The notes: generated by a model not told the origin, from the sequence alone. Counted from the first letter of the stretch, positions 8,320 through 17,408 are shown. The stretch: DNA of 37,584 nucleotides from Butyricicoccus_A sp963588905 (GCA_963588905.1 CAVAJF010000020.1:1-37584); one strand, 5' to 3'. Made by a program: numbers and translations.

Positions 8320-9825
8320 ATGAGTGAATATGTAGTAGAATTGAAAAATACGACGAAGATATTCCCCGGTGTAGTAGCTCTTGATAACATGCAGCTGGCG
8401 GTCAAGCCGGGCGAAATTCTCGGATTGATCGGAGAAAATGGTGCAGGAAAATCGACACTGATTAAGGTGTTGACGGGAGTGCATCAGCCGGATGAAGGAG
8501 AAATCTACGTCAACGGCGAGAAAAAGACGTTTAAAGATCCAAATGAATCCGCAGCGGCAGGCATCGCCTGCGTGTATCAGGAGCTGAACATAGAAAAACT
8601 GCTCAGCATTACAGATAATATCTTTATCAACAAGTGGATCAAGGGACCGGGCGGTCTGCTTGATTACAAAACTATGCACAAAAAGGCAAAGGAAGTCATG
8701 GCGTCTCTGGGACAGGATATTGACCCGGAAAAGCCGGCAGGCACCTTTGGTATGGGCGTGCAGCAGATGATCGAAATCGCCAAGGCGGTTTTGATCGACG
8801 CAAAAATGATTATTATGGACGAGCCGACCTCCTCTCTGGGCGAGAAGGAAGTGGCGCAGCTCATGAAAACATGCCGGGAACTGCGCGACCGCGGCATCGG
8901 CATCGTCTTTGTATCGCATAAGCTGGAAGAACTGTTTGAGCTGTGCGACCGCGTCGAAGTTATTCGAGACGGTCAGTACATTGATACCCGCGACATCAAG
9001 GATTGGACCAATGATTCGCTGATTGCCGCCATGGTAGGCAGAACCTTGGACAATCTGTTCCCGAAGGAATTCGGCACCAAGGGCGAAGTGGCACTCAAGG
9101 CAGAGCATTTGATGGAGGGCGGTGTCCTCGATGATGTGAGCTTTGAGGCATATAACGGCCAGGTGCTTGGCTTCGCCGGACTGGTCGGCGCGGGACGTAC
9201 CGAAACTATGCGTGCGATCTTTGGCGCGGATCCGCTGGACAGCGGCAAAATTTATATCCACGGCAAAGAAGTGAAAATAAAGACCCCACGACAGGCAATC
9301 CAGAATGGCATTGCGTTCCTGACCGAAGACCGAAAGGGTCAGGGATTGGTTTTGCAGGAGAGCATCCGAAACAATGTCATTCTCGCCAATTTGAAGGGCT
9401 TTACAAGCGGTCTGTTCCTCAGTGAAAAGAAAATCAATGAGGCAACGGAAGCCAACATTCGAGATTTGCGCATCAAGACACCATCTGCCAACGAGATTGT
9501 CGGACAGCTGTCCGGCGGCAACCAGCAGAAGGTGGTTATTGGCAAATGGGTCAATACCGATGCAGACATCTTTATCTTTGACGAGCCGACACGAGGCATT
9601 GACGTCGGCGCGAAGATCGAAGTGTATAACGTTATGAACCGTCTGGTCAAGGAAGGCAAATGCGTTATCATGATTTCGTCGGAGATGCCGGAAATCTTGG
9701 GCATGTCGGATCGCGTGATTGTCATGCGCGGCGGCAGAATCATGGCGACGGTAGACCGTGACAGCAAGCATTTCAATCAGGAAAGTCTCATGAAAGCAGC
9801 ATGGGGAGGTACTTTAGATGACTAA
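8320..9825 (+). CDS. ABC sugar importer ATPase with two nucleotide-binding domains (RbsA/MglA type)
   Basis: 501 residues, typical for the CUT2 family, in which two ATPase domains are fused. Domain 1: Walker A GENGAGKST (38-46), an atypical signature at GMGVQQM, Walker B IIMDEPTSS. Domain 2: a degenerate Walker A GLVGAGRTE, LSGGNQQKV signature, and Walker B FIFDEPTRGIDVG. The degenerate second Walker A is normal in this family. It energises import of the ligand caught by the lipoprotein at 7214. ATG at 8320 with AAAAGGG 6-12 nt upstream. The 3' end overlaps the permease start by 8 nt, so the two are translationally coupled. Substrate likely inositol or a pentose/hexose, by gene context only. 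Confidence 0.92.
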   Translation: MSEYVVELKNTTKIFPGVVALDNMQLAVKPGEILGLIGENGAGKSTLIKVLTGVHQPDEGEIYVNGEKKTFKDPNESAAAGIACVYQELNIEKLLSITDNIFINKWIKGPGGLLDYKTMHKKAKEVMASLGQDIDPEKPAGTFGMGVQQMIEIAKAVLIDAKMIIMDEPTSSLGEKEVAQLMKTCRELRDRGIGIVFVSHKLEELFELCDRVEVIRDGQYIDTRDIKDWTNDSLIAAMVGRTLDNLFPKEFGTKGEVALKAEHLMEGGVLDDVSFEAYNGQVLGFAGLVGAGRTETMRAIFGADPLDSGKIYIHGKEVKIKTPRQAIQNGIAFLTEDRKGQGLVLQESIRNNVILANLKGFTSGLFLSEKKINEATEANIRDLRIKTPSANEIVGQLSGGNQQKVVIGKWVNTDADIFIFDEPTRGIDVGAKIEVYNVMNRLVKEGKCVIMISSEMPEILGMSDRVIVMRGGRIMATVDRDSKHFNQESLMKAAWGGTLDD

Positions 9826-10810
9826 GACTAAGAAAAAATCCAATGGCAATTCGTTCCTTGGTACACTGGCAGCACTGATTATCTTGTGCGTAGTTCTGAC
9901 CGTTGTCAGTGATAAGTTTTTGACGTATAATAACTTGATGTCTGTTTTGAAGCAGACGACGTTTACAGCGCTGCTGTCCACCGGTATGCTGCTGTGCTTG
10001 ATTACCGCAGGTATCGACCTGTCCGTTGGTGCAAATGCGACATTCTGTGCTTGTATTTGCGGTATGCTCGTCAAGGGTGGCATGACCAACTCGTTCGTGC
10101 TGATTGTTGTCGCTATCGTAGCCGGCACATTGATCGGCCTGATTAACGGCTTGCTGCTGACTCGTCTGCACCTGCCGCATCCGTTCGTATCCACCTTGGG
10201 CATGAAGAACTTCCTGTGGGGCGCATCGCTTCTGGTTGTTTCTTCGCAGATGGTATCCGGCTTCCCGGATGGCGTCATGGCACTGGGTTCTTCCACCATC
10301 GGCGGTTTCCCGATTAGCTTTATCGTTGTCGTTGTCATTTACATCATCATGCACATTCTGCTGACTCGCACCTCTTTGGGCCGCTCCATCTACTGTGCAG
10401 GCGGCAACATGGAAGCGACTCGCCTGTCCGGTATCAATGCACCGAATGTTCTGACATTCTGCTATGCACTGTCCGGCTTTATGGCAGCTCTGGCAGGCAT
10501 TGTATCCATCGGTCGTTCCGGCATCTGCAACGGTGCCAATGCGATTCAGCCGTATGATACCGATGCTATCGCAGCGTGCGTTATCGGCGGCGCATCCTTC
10601 ATGGGCGGCAAGGGTACCATGATCGGCACCATGATCGGCGCACTGATTATTGCAACCCTGCGCAACGGCTTCACCCTGCTGTCTATCGACTCCGCAGTAC
10701 AGAACATGGTACTCGGTCTCGTTATTATCGGCGCCGTTCTGCTCGATGTCACCCGTGAGTCCATGGCTGTTAAGGCTCGCCGCAAGGAAGCTGCAGCTAA
10801 GGCTAAGTAA
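9818..10810 (+). CDS. ABC sugar importer permease (RbsC type)
   Basis: 330-residue integral membrane protein of the BPD_transp_2 family, about 8-10 hydrophobic segments. Recognisable RbsC features: LCLITAGIDLSVGA in an early helix, FVSTLGM, LGRSIYCAGGN (the ATPase-coupling loop), ATRLSGI, and the GGASFMGGKGT loop. As in this family it would act as a homodimer with the double ATPase. Starts 8 nt inside the ATPase gene. The C-terminus is a short basic tail (KARRKEAAAKAK). Followed by a terminator, so the importer unit closes here. Confidence 0.92.
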   Translation: MTKTKKKSNGNSFLGTLAALIILCVVLTVVSDKFLTYNNLMSVLKQTTFTALLSTGMLLCLITAGIDLSVGANATFCACICGMLVKGGMTNSFVLIVVAIVAGTLIGLINGLLLTRLHLPHPFVSTLGMKNFLWGASLLVVSSQMVSGFPDGVMALGSSTIGGFPISFIVVVVIYIIMHILLTRTSLGRSIYCAGGNMEATRLSGINAPNVLTFCYALSGFMAALAGIVSIGRSGICNGANAIQPYDTDAIAACVIGGASFMGGKGTMIGTMIGALIIATLRNGFTLLSIDSAVQNMVLGLVIIGAVLLDVTRESMAVKARRKEAAAKAK

Positions 10811-10844
10811 TACGATCATCTATCTCTCATTCTTCTTACTCGAT

Positions 10845-10874
10845 AAGGGTTCGCGGCATTTGCCGCGAACCTTT
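10845..10874 (+). terminator. Rho-independent terminator after the ABC importer
   Basis: Long hairpin with core GGTTCGCGGCA / TGCCGCGAACC extended by an A-G/T flank, tail CTTTGTTTGC. The T tract is short and interrupted, so readthrough into the sensor genes is possible. Confidence 0.75.
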
Positions 10875-10880
10875 GTTTGC

Positions 10881-10909
10881 TTTCAAAGAGATAGACAGTA
10901 TGATATAAT
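10881..10909 (+). promoter_or_regulatory. Putative promoter of the sensor cassette
   Basis: Extended -10 TGATATAAT (10901-10909) with a poor -35 (TTTCAA, 10881-10886) at 17 bases. Confidence 0.5.
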
Positions 10910-10953
10910 AATATATACGAAGATAGATGCAGACGAAGAGAGGCGGGAAGAAT

Positions 10954-12633
10954 ATGCATCTCAGCTTTCGAGCCAAAATCAGTTTGACCATCATCACTGT
11001 ATCTATGGCGATTACCTGTGTGTTGTCCATGGTCTTTTATCAACAATCTGCGCAGACTGTTCAGGAAAATTATACCCAAGCACAGATGCAGCAGCTTACC
11101 GCGTGCGCCAAGCTGTTTGACAGCACCATGTTGGACGCCTACAGCGCTTGCGTATATGCAGTCAATGATGAACAGCTTCGAGAGAGCATACAGGAACAGA
11201 ACATAGACGACATCAGCAGAATGTTAGATGCCTATCGGAGCAAGAATCAAAATATTGACAGCATCAGCTGTTATCTGCCGAGCAGACAAATGCTGCTCAA
11301 GGTCAACACCAACGGCCTGACGGAATTACAGGTGACAGACGAAATCGCGCAGACGCTGCAGAAGCTGCTGCCGGACAACAATACCAATAAGTTGTCTCCG
11401 GTATATGCCAGAGATGTGACATCGGTCACGCAGGACAATTTGTTTTTTTATTCCAGAAAAGCCATTGCATTTGGCGGAGAAGAGCTGGCACAAATTACGG
11501 TTGGTGTCAATGAAAGAGAAATCTTTTTCAATTGTCTGCAAAGCGAAAGCAATCAAGATACGGAACGATTTATTTTGGACGGCGACCGCATTTTATCTGC
11601 GGCGGATATTTATAGCTTGAATACACAGATTACATGGCCGGACAGCGGAATGCTCGTGACGGATGTTGCGATGCCGACGACCGATTATCATATTGTATCT
11701 ATTGCGCAGCAGTCGCAGGTGACCGAGCCACTGCGCACCGTGCGCAATCGCATTCTATTGATTGCTGTTTTTCTCAATGTGGCATTTGCCGTTTTGATTT
11801 TCTTTGTGGTTCGCTATCTGATGAAGCCGATGGAAGAGCTGCGGAGCAGTATGCAATTGGTCAGCGGCGGCGATCTCAAAGTACGGGCGGTTGTCTATCA
11901 AGACGATGAGATCGGACAGCTGTCACAGGGGTTTAACAGCATGATCGCGCAGATCGAAGGTCTGATTGAAGAGCTGGTCACGGAGAAAATGCTGAAAAAG
12001 GAAGCGGAAATCGAAGCGCTGCAATATCAAATTACGCCGCATTTTATGTATAATACGCTGAATTCTATCAAATATGAGGCAATTTTGCAGGGATCGCAAA
12101 ACACAGCGGATTTGCTGGAAGCGTTTATTGAGCTGCTTCAGCTCAGCGCGAGTGACCGCGGCGCATTTATTACCGTCAAGCAGGAAATTCATATGGTACA
12201 GAATTATGTCAAGCTCCAGCAGTTCCGCTATGCCGATTGCTTTCAAGTGACGTTTGATTTGCAGCCGGAAGCAGAGAATTGCTATGTCCCGCGGCTTCTC
12301 ATTCAGCCGCTTGTAGAAAATGCGATTTTGCACGGCATCGATCATCGCAAGCAGAACAACCGGATTGCCATCTCTGTGCTGTGTGATACCGGAGCCTTGG
12401 CGATTAAAGTAGAGGATCACGGAGACGGCATGACACCGGAGGAAATTCAAAAGCTGTTGGACGGACAGCGAAAGAGCAAATTCAGCGGCATCGGCGTCAG
12501 CAATATTCGAGAACGACTGCGATTGTATTACGGAAAAAATGCAGAGCTGCGATTTTATTCGGAAAAAGGAAACGGAACGACAGCCGTGATTTTGCTTCCT
12601 ATTTCGTATGATGCGGAAGAATATACGATATGA
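10954..12633 (+). CDS. Sensor histidine kinase, YesM/LytS-like
   Basis: 559 residues. Topology: TM1 near 8-30, an extracytoplasmic domain of about 235 residues, TM2 near 266-289 (RILLIAVFLN onward), a HAMP linker (KPMEELRSSMQLVSGGDL), then the His_kinase domain with phospho-acceptor H363 in ITPHFMYNTLNSIKYE, and a HATPase with N box LVENAILHG, DHGDGMTPEE and GIGVSNIRERL. This is the YesM class, which pairs with AraC-type response regulators, and one lies two genes downstream. ATG at 10954 preferred over 10927 since it starts just before TM1 and has a purine-rich upstream site. The gene for a binding lipoprotein begins 9 nt after its stop, so the kinase probably reads that protein rather than a free ligand (inference). 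Confidence 0.9.
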   Translation: MHLSFRAKISLTIITVSMAITCVLSMVFYQQSAQTVQENYTQAQMQQLTACAKLFDSTMLDAYSACVYAVNDEQLRESIQEQNIDDISRMLDAYRSKNQNIDSISCYLPSRQMLLKVNTNGLTELQVTDEIAQTLQKLLPDNNTNKLSPVYARDVTSVTQDNLFFYSRKAIAFGGEELAQITVGVNEREIFFNCLQSESNQDTERFILDGDRILSAADIYSLNTQITWPDSGMLVTDVAMPTTDYHIVSIAQQSQVTEPLRTVRNRILLIAVFLNVAFAVLIFFVVRYLMKPMEELRSSMQLVSGGDLKVRAVVYQDDEIGQLSQGFNSMIAQIEGLIEELVTEKMLKKEAEIEALQYQITPHFMYNTLNSIKYEAILQGSQNTADLLEAFIELLQLSASDRGAFITVKQEIHMVQNYVKLQQFRYADCFQVTFDLQPEAENCYVPRLLIQPLVENAILHGIDHRKQNNRIAISVLCDTGALAIKVEDHGDGMTPEEIQKLLDGQRKSKFSGIGVSNIRERLRLYYGKNAELRFYSEKGNGTTAVILLPISYDAEEYTI

Positions 12634-12642
12634 GGTGGAAAT

Positions 12643-13614
12643 ATGAAAAAAAGATTGGTTTGTGTCTTTTTGATGGTTTGTGTTTTGCTGACAGGATGTA
12701 TGCCGCAGAAAAACAATACCATGGAAGAAAATCGAAAACGAGTTATTGTTATTTTAAAGGCGATGGATTCCATTCATTGGATGGAGGTGGCGGACGGCCT
12801 GCGTCAGGCGGCGAATGACAAAAACATTTCGCTGACCATTTTGTATCCGAAACAGGAAAGCGATACCGATACGCAGCTGGACATGCTGCAGGATGCCATG
12901 GATTCGCAGCCGGATGCGCTGGCTGTTGCGCCCTGCGATGCCGTAGCGGCGCAGGAATACATGGTGCACGCGAGAGAGCAGGGAATCAAGACCATGTATA
13001 TTGACGAAGAGGTCAATGCTCCCATTGGAATGCCGTATATCGGCTCAGACAATACGCTGATTGGAAAAATGGCGGCAGAAACCCTACAGACGCAGATGCC
13101 GGCAAAATCCGGTGCAAAGGTTGCCGTGATTGCAGGCAGTGAGGAACAAACGACACACAACCGGCGTGTGGAAGGCTTTGAAGAGTATATTCGCAACCAT
13201 ACCGATTTTGAATTGACAGAGATCTGTCGCGTCAACAACAGCAGCAGTGCGGGAGCACGGCAGGAGATGGAACGGCTCGCAGAGACGTATCCGGATTTGG
13301 ACGCGGTATTTTGCACCAGTGCGATGATGACAATTGGCGCATTGCAGCAGAAAAAACGCGGCGGTTTGGACAATATTCGCTTGGTCGGTGTGGATACGCA
13401 GAGTGATGCGCTGACCGCCGTACAGGACGGGGATATTTTGGCGATGGTCAGCCAAAACGGATATGAGATCGGCTATCGAACCATCGAGACGATGGTGGAT
13501 GCCATGAATGGGAAAACGGTAGAAGAACACACGTATGTGGAGAATCGTGTGATTATTCAAACAAATGTCAAGAGCTTTTTATCAGAGTATTACAAAGAGG
13601 GAAGAGAAACATGA
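12643..13614 (+). CDS. Sugar-binding lipoprotein of the sensor cassette
   Basis: 323 residues. Clear lipoprotein signal: MKKR, hydrophobic core, lipobox LTGC with C19. The mature part is a two-lobe sugar-binding protein (Peripla_BP_4): KRVIVILKAMDSIHWMEV, LAVAPCDAVAAQEYM, YIGSDN, AVIAGSEEQTTHNRR, VFCTSAMMTIGAL, LVGVDTQSDAL. It has no ABC partner of its own: it sits between kinase and regulator, with a 9-nt gap upstream and a 4-nt ATGA overlap downstream. The arrangement resembles the xylose sensing system of clostridia (XylFII-LytS-YesN), where a dedicated binding protein presents sugar to the kinase. Likely a co-receptor that controls the adjacent importer. Ligand unknown. Confidence 0.87.
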   Translation: MKKRLVCVFLMVCVLLTGCMPQKNNTMEENRKRVIVILKAMDSIHWMEVADGLRQAANDKNISLTILYPKQESDTDTQLDMLQDAMDSQPDALAVAPCDAVAAQEYMVHAREQGIKTMYIDEEVNAPIGMPYIGSDNTLIGKMAAETLQTQMPAKSGAKVAVIAGSEEQTTHNRRVEGFEEYIRNHTDFELTEICRVNNSSSAGARQEMERLAETYPDLDAVFCTSAMMTIGALQQKKRGGLDNIRLVGVDTQSDALTAVQDGDILAMVSQNGYEIGYRTIETMVDAMNGKTVEEHTYVENRVIIQTNVKSFLSEYYKEGRET

Positions 13615-15095
13615 TAAAGATTTTGCTGGTGGATGATGACTTTCTGGTGCGAACCTTTTTGTCTCGGCTGACGAATTGGACGGCACACGGATATTCGTTG
13701 GTCGGCGCGGCACAGGATGGAGAACAAGCCTTGGAGATGGCTGTGGAATATCAGCCGGACATTATCATCACGGACATCAGTATGCCGGTCATGGATGGCA
13801 TTACGCTGATTCGGCGGTTGAAAAAGGAAAAGAATCCGGCGAAAATTGTGGTACTCAGCTGTCATGATGATTTTGAATATGTTCGAGAGGCGATGAAGCT
13901 CGGTGCAGACGAATATGTGCTCAAAAATTTGCTGACAGAAGAGAGTATGCTCAAGCTGTTGTCTGAACTCGGCAAAACGATTGTACAGCCGCTGCCGGGA
14001 CAATATGACCCGGAAAAGGAGCGGGCGGACATTGTCCAGCAGCTCAAGGGCACGGCACAGCCACAGAAGCAAAGCACCTTTCGCATTCGTGCTGCGCTTG
14101 CGATTCGCATCAAAGACTATGATAAACGCGTGGCAATTCTTCCGATGGAACAGCAGGAACGCTTTCAGGCATCATTTTTGCAGGTGTGCCAAGACAGCGC
14201 CAGACAGGATCATTGCATTCGCAGCGCCCATGTGCGGCGGGAATTATACGCGGTTGTCTTTGATTTTCGCAAAGGGGAAAGTCGGGCAGAGCGGCAGGAA
14301 GCACTGGCACAGGTGGCGGCAGTCTTGGCGCACAATACGGATCAGTATTTGGCGGCGGAAGTTCGCATTGGCGTCAGCGATGCACCGGATTTTGGGGTGG
14401 AACCGGCTGCCTGCTGGGAACGGGCACTGGATGCCTTGGAAGCGACGTTTTATGAACCACAGGCGATTTGCTATGCGTGGCAGTGCCGCCCCTCGCATCG
14501 TGTGATTCCGGAAGAAGCGCGAACATTTTGCGACAATATCGCGGCGTATATGGAACGGCGCGACGGCAATGCCATCCGTGCAGGATATACACAGGCATTG
14601 GAGGCATTTGCTTCGCAGCATACCCAGTCTCATTTGGTCAGGGAATGGATGATGCAGGCACAGCGCAGAGCGGGACTTTCCGTACAGGAAGCGCCGCAGC
14701 ATTTTTCCGAGCTGGAAGGACAGGAACAGGCGTTTTTGGCGTTTTGTGAGGAGCTGCTGCCGGATCTGTCACAGTACAGTGAACCGGTAGCACAGGCGAT
14801 CCGATTCGTACAGAAAAATTATCAGGACAATATCTCGCTCAATGATGCGTCGGATGCTGTACATCTCAACGCGGCATATCTCAGCTTTATTTTTCATAAA
14901 GAGACAGATATTACGTTTTCTGAGTACTTAACCTCGTGCCGCATCAATCGGGCGAAGGAACTGCTGCTGCAAACCGGAGACAAAGTCAAGGAAATCGGCA
15001 GACAGGCGGGGTATCGGGACAATCGGCATTTTTGCAAGATGTTTAAGCGCGTCACCGGCATGACGCCGCAGGAATACCGAAAAATCAATGCATAA
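13611..15095 (+). CDS. Response regulator with AraC-type DNA-binding domain (YesN-like)
   Basis: 494 residues. Receiver domain 1-120: acidic D8-D10, phospho-acceptor D55 in IIITDISMP, K105 in YVLK. A middle region of about 250 residues without recognisable catalytic motifs is usual for YesN proteins. C-terminal AraC domain (about 395-494) with two helix-turn-helices: ISLNDASDAVHLNAAYLSF and the conserved IGRQAGYRDNRHFCKMFKR...TPQEYR signature. Start ATG overlaps the stop of the lipoprotein gene (ATGA). Together with the kinase and lipoprotein it forms a three-gene signalling unit. The most likely target is the neighbouring ABC importer or iolG operon (inference). Confidence 0.92.
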   Translation: MIKILLVDDDFLVRTFLSRLTNWTAHGYSLVGAAQDGEQALEMAVEYQPDIIITDISMPVMDGITLIRRLKKEKNPAKIVVLSCHDDFEYVREAMKLGADEYVLKNLLTEESMLKLLSELGKTIVQPLPGQYDPEKERADIVQQLKGTAQPQKQSTFRIRAALAIRIKDYDKRVAILPMEQQERFQASFLQVCQDSARQDHCIRSAHVRRELYAVVFDFRKGESRAERQEALAQVAAVLAHNTDQYLAAEVRIGVSDAPDFGVEPAACWERALDALEATFYEPQAICYAWQCRPSHRVIPEEARTFCDNIAAYMERRDGNAIRAGYTQALEAFASQHTQSHLVREWMMQAQRRAGLSVQEAPQHFSELEGQEQAFLAFCEELLPDLSQYSEPVAQAIRFVQKNYQDNISLNDASDAVHLNAAYLSFIFHKETDITFSEYLTSCRINRAKELLLQTGDKVKEIGRQAGYRDNRHFCKMFKRVTGMTPQEYRKINA

Positions 15096-15125
15096 TACTG
15101 GAAAATGTTTTGTGCAGATACCATA

Positions 15126-15163
15126 ACAGCCAAGGCGAAAAAGCCTTGGCTGTTTATCTTTTG
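15126..15163 (+). terminator. Rho-independent terminator after the sensor cassette
   Basis: Perfect 11-base arms ACAGCCAAGGC / GCCTTGGCTGT, 6-base A-rich loop, tail TTATCTTTT. Confidence 0.9.
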
Positions 15164-15307
15164 AGAAAATTAAGAAATCTTAAGGAAAAATATTGCGGAA
15201 ATTCATGATTTTTTCAAGGAATTGGTGCATAATGAAATGGCTAAAATCTCAAGTGGAAGGAATGGAACGTATGGGAGGAAATTCCTGTCAGAAAGAAGGC
15301 TGGTGCT

Positions 15308-17365
15308 GTGGTCAAATATAAAAATCGGATGTACCAGTTTTTGACAGCGATAACCGTGCTCGCTCTTCTGTGGTGCGGATACAGCACATGGCGGCGTGCA
15401 CTCAAGGTTTTTCCAAAGGCAGTCTGTCCAAAGGGCGAAAAAACGCTGTTGCTTCTCGGCGGCATTGTTTTGCTGGTGGGAACATGGCAGGTTTTATTTG
15501 CGGCGATTGACCGCATGAGCCGCCGCAAGCGCATGGTGTTTGCCGCTTGTTTGTTTGCCGTGATGATTGCCGTGTATGCCGGCATGATCTCGGTTTTGCA
15601 TATCGTTCCGCGCAATGACAGCCATTCGCTGCTGGATCAAGCCCTATATATGGCGCAAACCGGCACCAATATGATTCATCCGGACAGTGTGTATGTGACA
15701 TACTTCTCCAAATATGGAAACAACTATTTGCTCACGCTGTTTTTTGTTTGGTTTTTCCGTGGCATGGATGCCTTGGGCGTGACGGATTTGTATCGGGCGG
15801 TGTACATGCTCAACGCCGCTTGTTTGGTGGTTGGTTGTATCTTTTCCTGTTTGATTGCCCGCCGTATTCGTGGCGGCGCGGCGGCAGTGAAAGTGCTGGT
15901 GCTGTTTGTCTGCAATCCGGTTTATTATATTATGACGTTCTGGGTGTATTCCAATACGCTGAGTGTCCCGTTCGCCATGATCTTGTTTTATCTTGGGGTA
16001 TGCTTGTATCAGATAGAAAATCCGAAATGGAAACTGCTGCTCGGCTGCATCGGTGCCGGTATCACCGTGCTGGGATATCAGATTCGCCCGACAGCGATTT
16101 TCCCTGTGCTGGCATTTCTGGTCGGATGGTTCTTTTATGTCATGCCAAAGCTCCGGCATAGATCTTGGAACATCAGGAAACTGGCACCGCGTATGCTGGC
16201 ATTTGTACTGATGATCGCCATAGCCGCAGGCACACAGATGATCGTATCTAATCGGTGTCAGCAGGCGTTTGGCTCGGTCTCTCACGCCAATTATCCGCTG
16301 ACTCATTGGCTGATGATGGGCTCGCACGGCAAGGGCGTATACAATGAAGCGGATGATAAATTTACGCTGACTCTGCCGGATGATAAAAAAGGACCGGTGA
16401 CGCGGGAAAAAACAATCCAGAACTATCGCAATCTCGGCATCAAGGGAACGGCAAAGCTGTGGCTGAAAAAGACCGCGACGACTTGGGGAGACGGTTGGTT
16501 TCAGATGAGCCGCCGCCTCAATCAGATGGAAGGCTACAGCTGGGTGTATCAGCACTTGATTGGCGGACGCAGTTTTGCTATCAAATATTACAGCCAGTGC
16601 TTTTGGCTGTCTATTCTGCTGATGACGGTGTGGAATTTACTGCGGCAGCTCGGCCGGCGCACGGTGTTGACGTATGACTTCCTGCTGATGACGGTTATTC
16701 TGGGCGGCATTGTCTTTTACCTGTTTTGGGAAGTGAAATCGGCGTATGCGATTTCCTTTTTGCCGTTCTTTTTCCTGCTGGCGGGAGGACACACGCTGCC
16801 GGTGCCGGAACAGAAGCACAGACGGCTTGCGGCGCGGATTGGCTTGTGTGCCGTTTGGGCGGCTGTGCTGGTCGGCTCCGGCAATGTACAGCGCGCTGCC
16901 GCGGCGCGCTCGCAGACGCCGAAATATGTCATTCGGAGCTATGGCAGTACATGGATTGAACCGGTGCCGTTGTTTGACGGAGAGACTGTGACGCAGACCT
17001 TTTATCCCAATCACTCCTTTGATACGATTCGGTTAAAGATTCGCACGCAGGCAGGCGTGCTCGCTGCGTCGCAGGAGATTGCCGATTTTGCCGTGCAGCT
17101 GCGCAATGCGTCGGGACAGGTCGTCTATGAGACAGCCATTACGCCGGATATGATTGAAGATGAGTCGCGCGTTTGTCTGGACACCGGCGTGCAGCAGGCG
17201 GACAAAAACGGATATACGTTGTCCATCACCAAACATGCAGGCTCTGCGCAGGATATGAGCTTGTGGACGAGCTCCGGCATGAGCCTAGACTCGTATACCG
17301 GCACGATGACAATCGGCAATATGAAAAAGCAGACGGATCTATATATGAGCGTCTACCGCAAATAA
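15308..17365 (+). CDS. Large membrane protein, GT-C/PMT-like glycosyltransferase candidate
   Basis: 685 residues. About 11-12 hydrophobic segments fill residues 10-525. A long first extracytoplasmic loop after TM3 carries RNDSHSLLDQALYMAQTG, the kind of acidic loop seen in GT-C lipid-sugar-dependent glycosyltransferases. Residues from about 530 on are a soluble, probably extracytoplasmic, beta-rich domain. I cannot assign a specific substrate; family membership is inferred from topology and the acidic loop. GTG start at 15308 is chosen because GAAGG lies about 8 nt upstream; an ATG at 15329 is the alternative. A TTAAGA/TTAAGG pair (15170-15185) lies in its 5' region. Convergent with the acetyltransferase gene. 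Confidence 0.65.
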   Translation: MVKYKNRMYQFLTAITVLALLWCGYSTWRRALKVFPKAVCPKGEKTLLLLGGIVLLVGTWQVLFAAIDRMSRRKRMVFAACLFAVMIAVYAGMISVLHIVPRNDSHSLLDQALYMAQTGTNMIHPDSVYVTYFSKYGNNYLLTLFFVWFFRGMDALGVTDLYRAVYMLNAACLVVGCIFSCLIARRIRGGAAAVKVLVLFVCNPVYYIMTFWVYSNTLSVPFAMILFYLGVCLYQIENPKWKLLLGCIGAGITVLGYQIRPTAIFPVLAFLVGWFFYVMPKLRHRSWNIRKLAPRMLAFVLMIAIAAGTQMIVSNRCQQAFGSVSHANYPLTHWLMMGSHGKGVYNEADDKFTLTLPDDKKGPVTREKTIQNYRNLGIKGTAKLWLKKTATTWGDGWFQMSRRLNQMEGYSWVYQHLIGGRSFAIKYYSQCFWLSILLMTVWNLLRQLGRRTVLTYDFLLMTVILGGIVFYLFWEVKSAYAISFLPFFFLLAGGHTLPVPEQKHRRLAARIGLCAVWAAVLVGSGNVQRAAAARSQTPKYVIRSYGSTWIEPVPLFDGETVTQTFYPNHSFDTIRLKIRTQAGVLAASQEIADFAVQLRNASGQVVYETAITPDMIEDESRVCLDTGVQQADKNGYTLSITKHAGSAQDMSLWTSSGMSLDSYTGTMTIGNMKKQTDLYMSVYRK

Positions 17366-17366
17366 C

Positions 17367-17396
17367 AAAAGAGCAGCTCGATGAGCTGCTCTTTTT
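17367..17396. terminator. Bidirectional terminator between convergent genes
   Basis: Arms AAAAGAGCAGCTC and GAGCTGCTCTTTT with a 3-base loop. Flanked by T runs on both strands, so it can serve the gene on either side. Confidence 0.92.
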
Positions 17397-17408
17397 ATTT
17401 TATACAAC

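Noticed and set aside
8320..9825. Degenerate Walker A in the second ATPase domain as a sign of a broken gene
   Set aside because: A GLVGAGRTE-type second P loop is normal in RbsA/MglA proteins.
15232..15321. A 29-codon frame with AAGGA upstream that overlaps the start of the GT-C-like gene
   Set aside because: No similarity to known leader peptides, wide ribosome-site spacing and no attenuator nearby; most likely chance.
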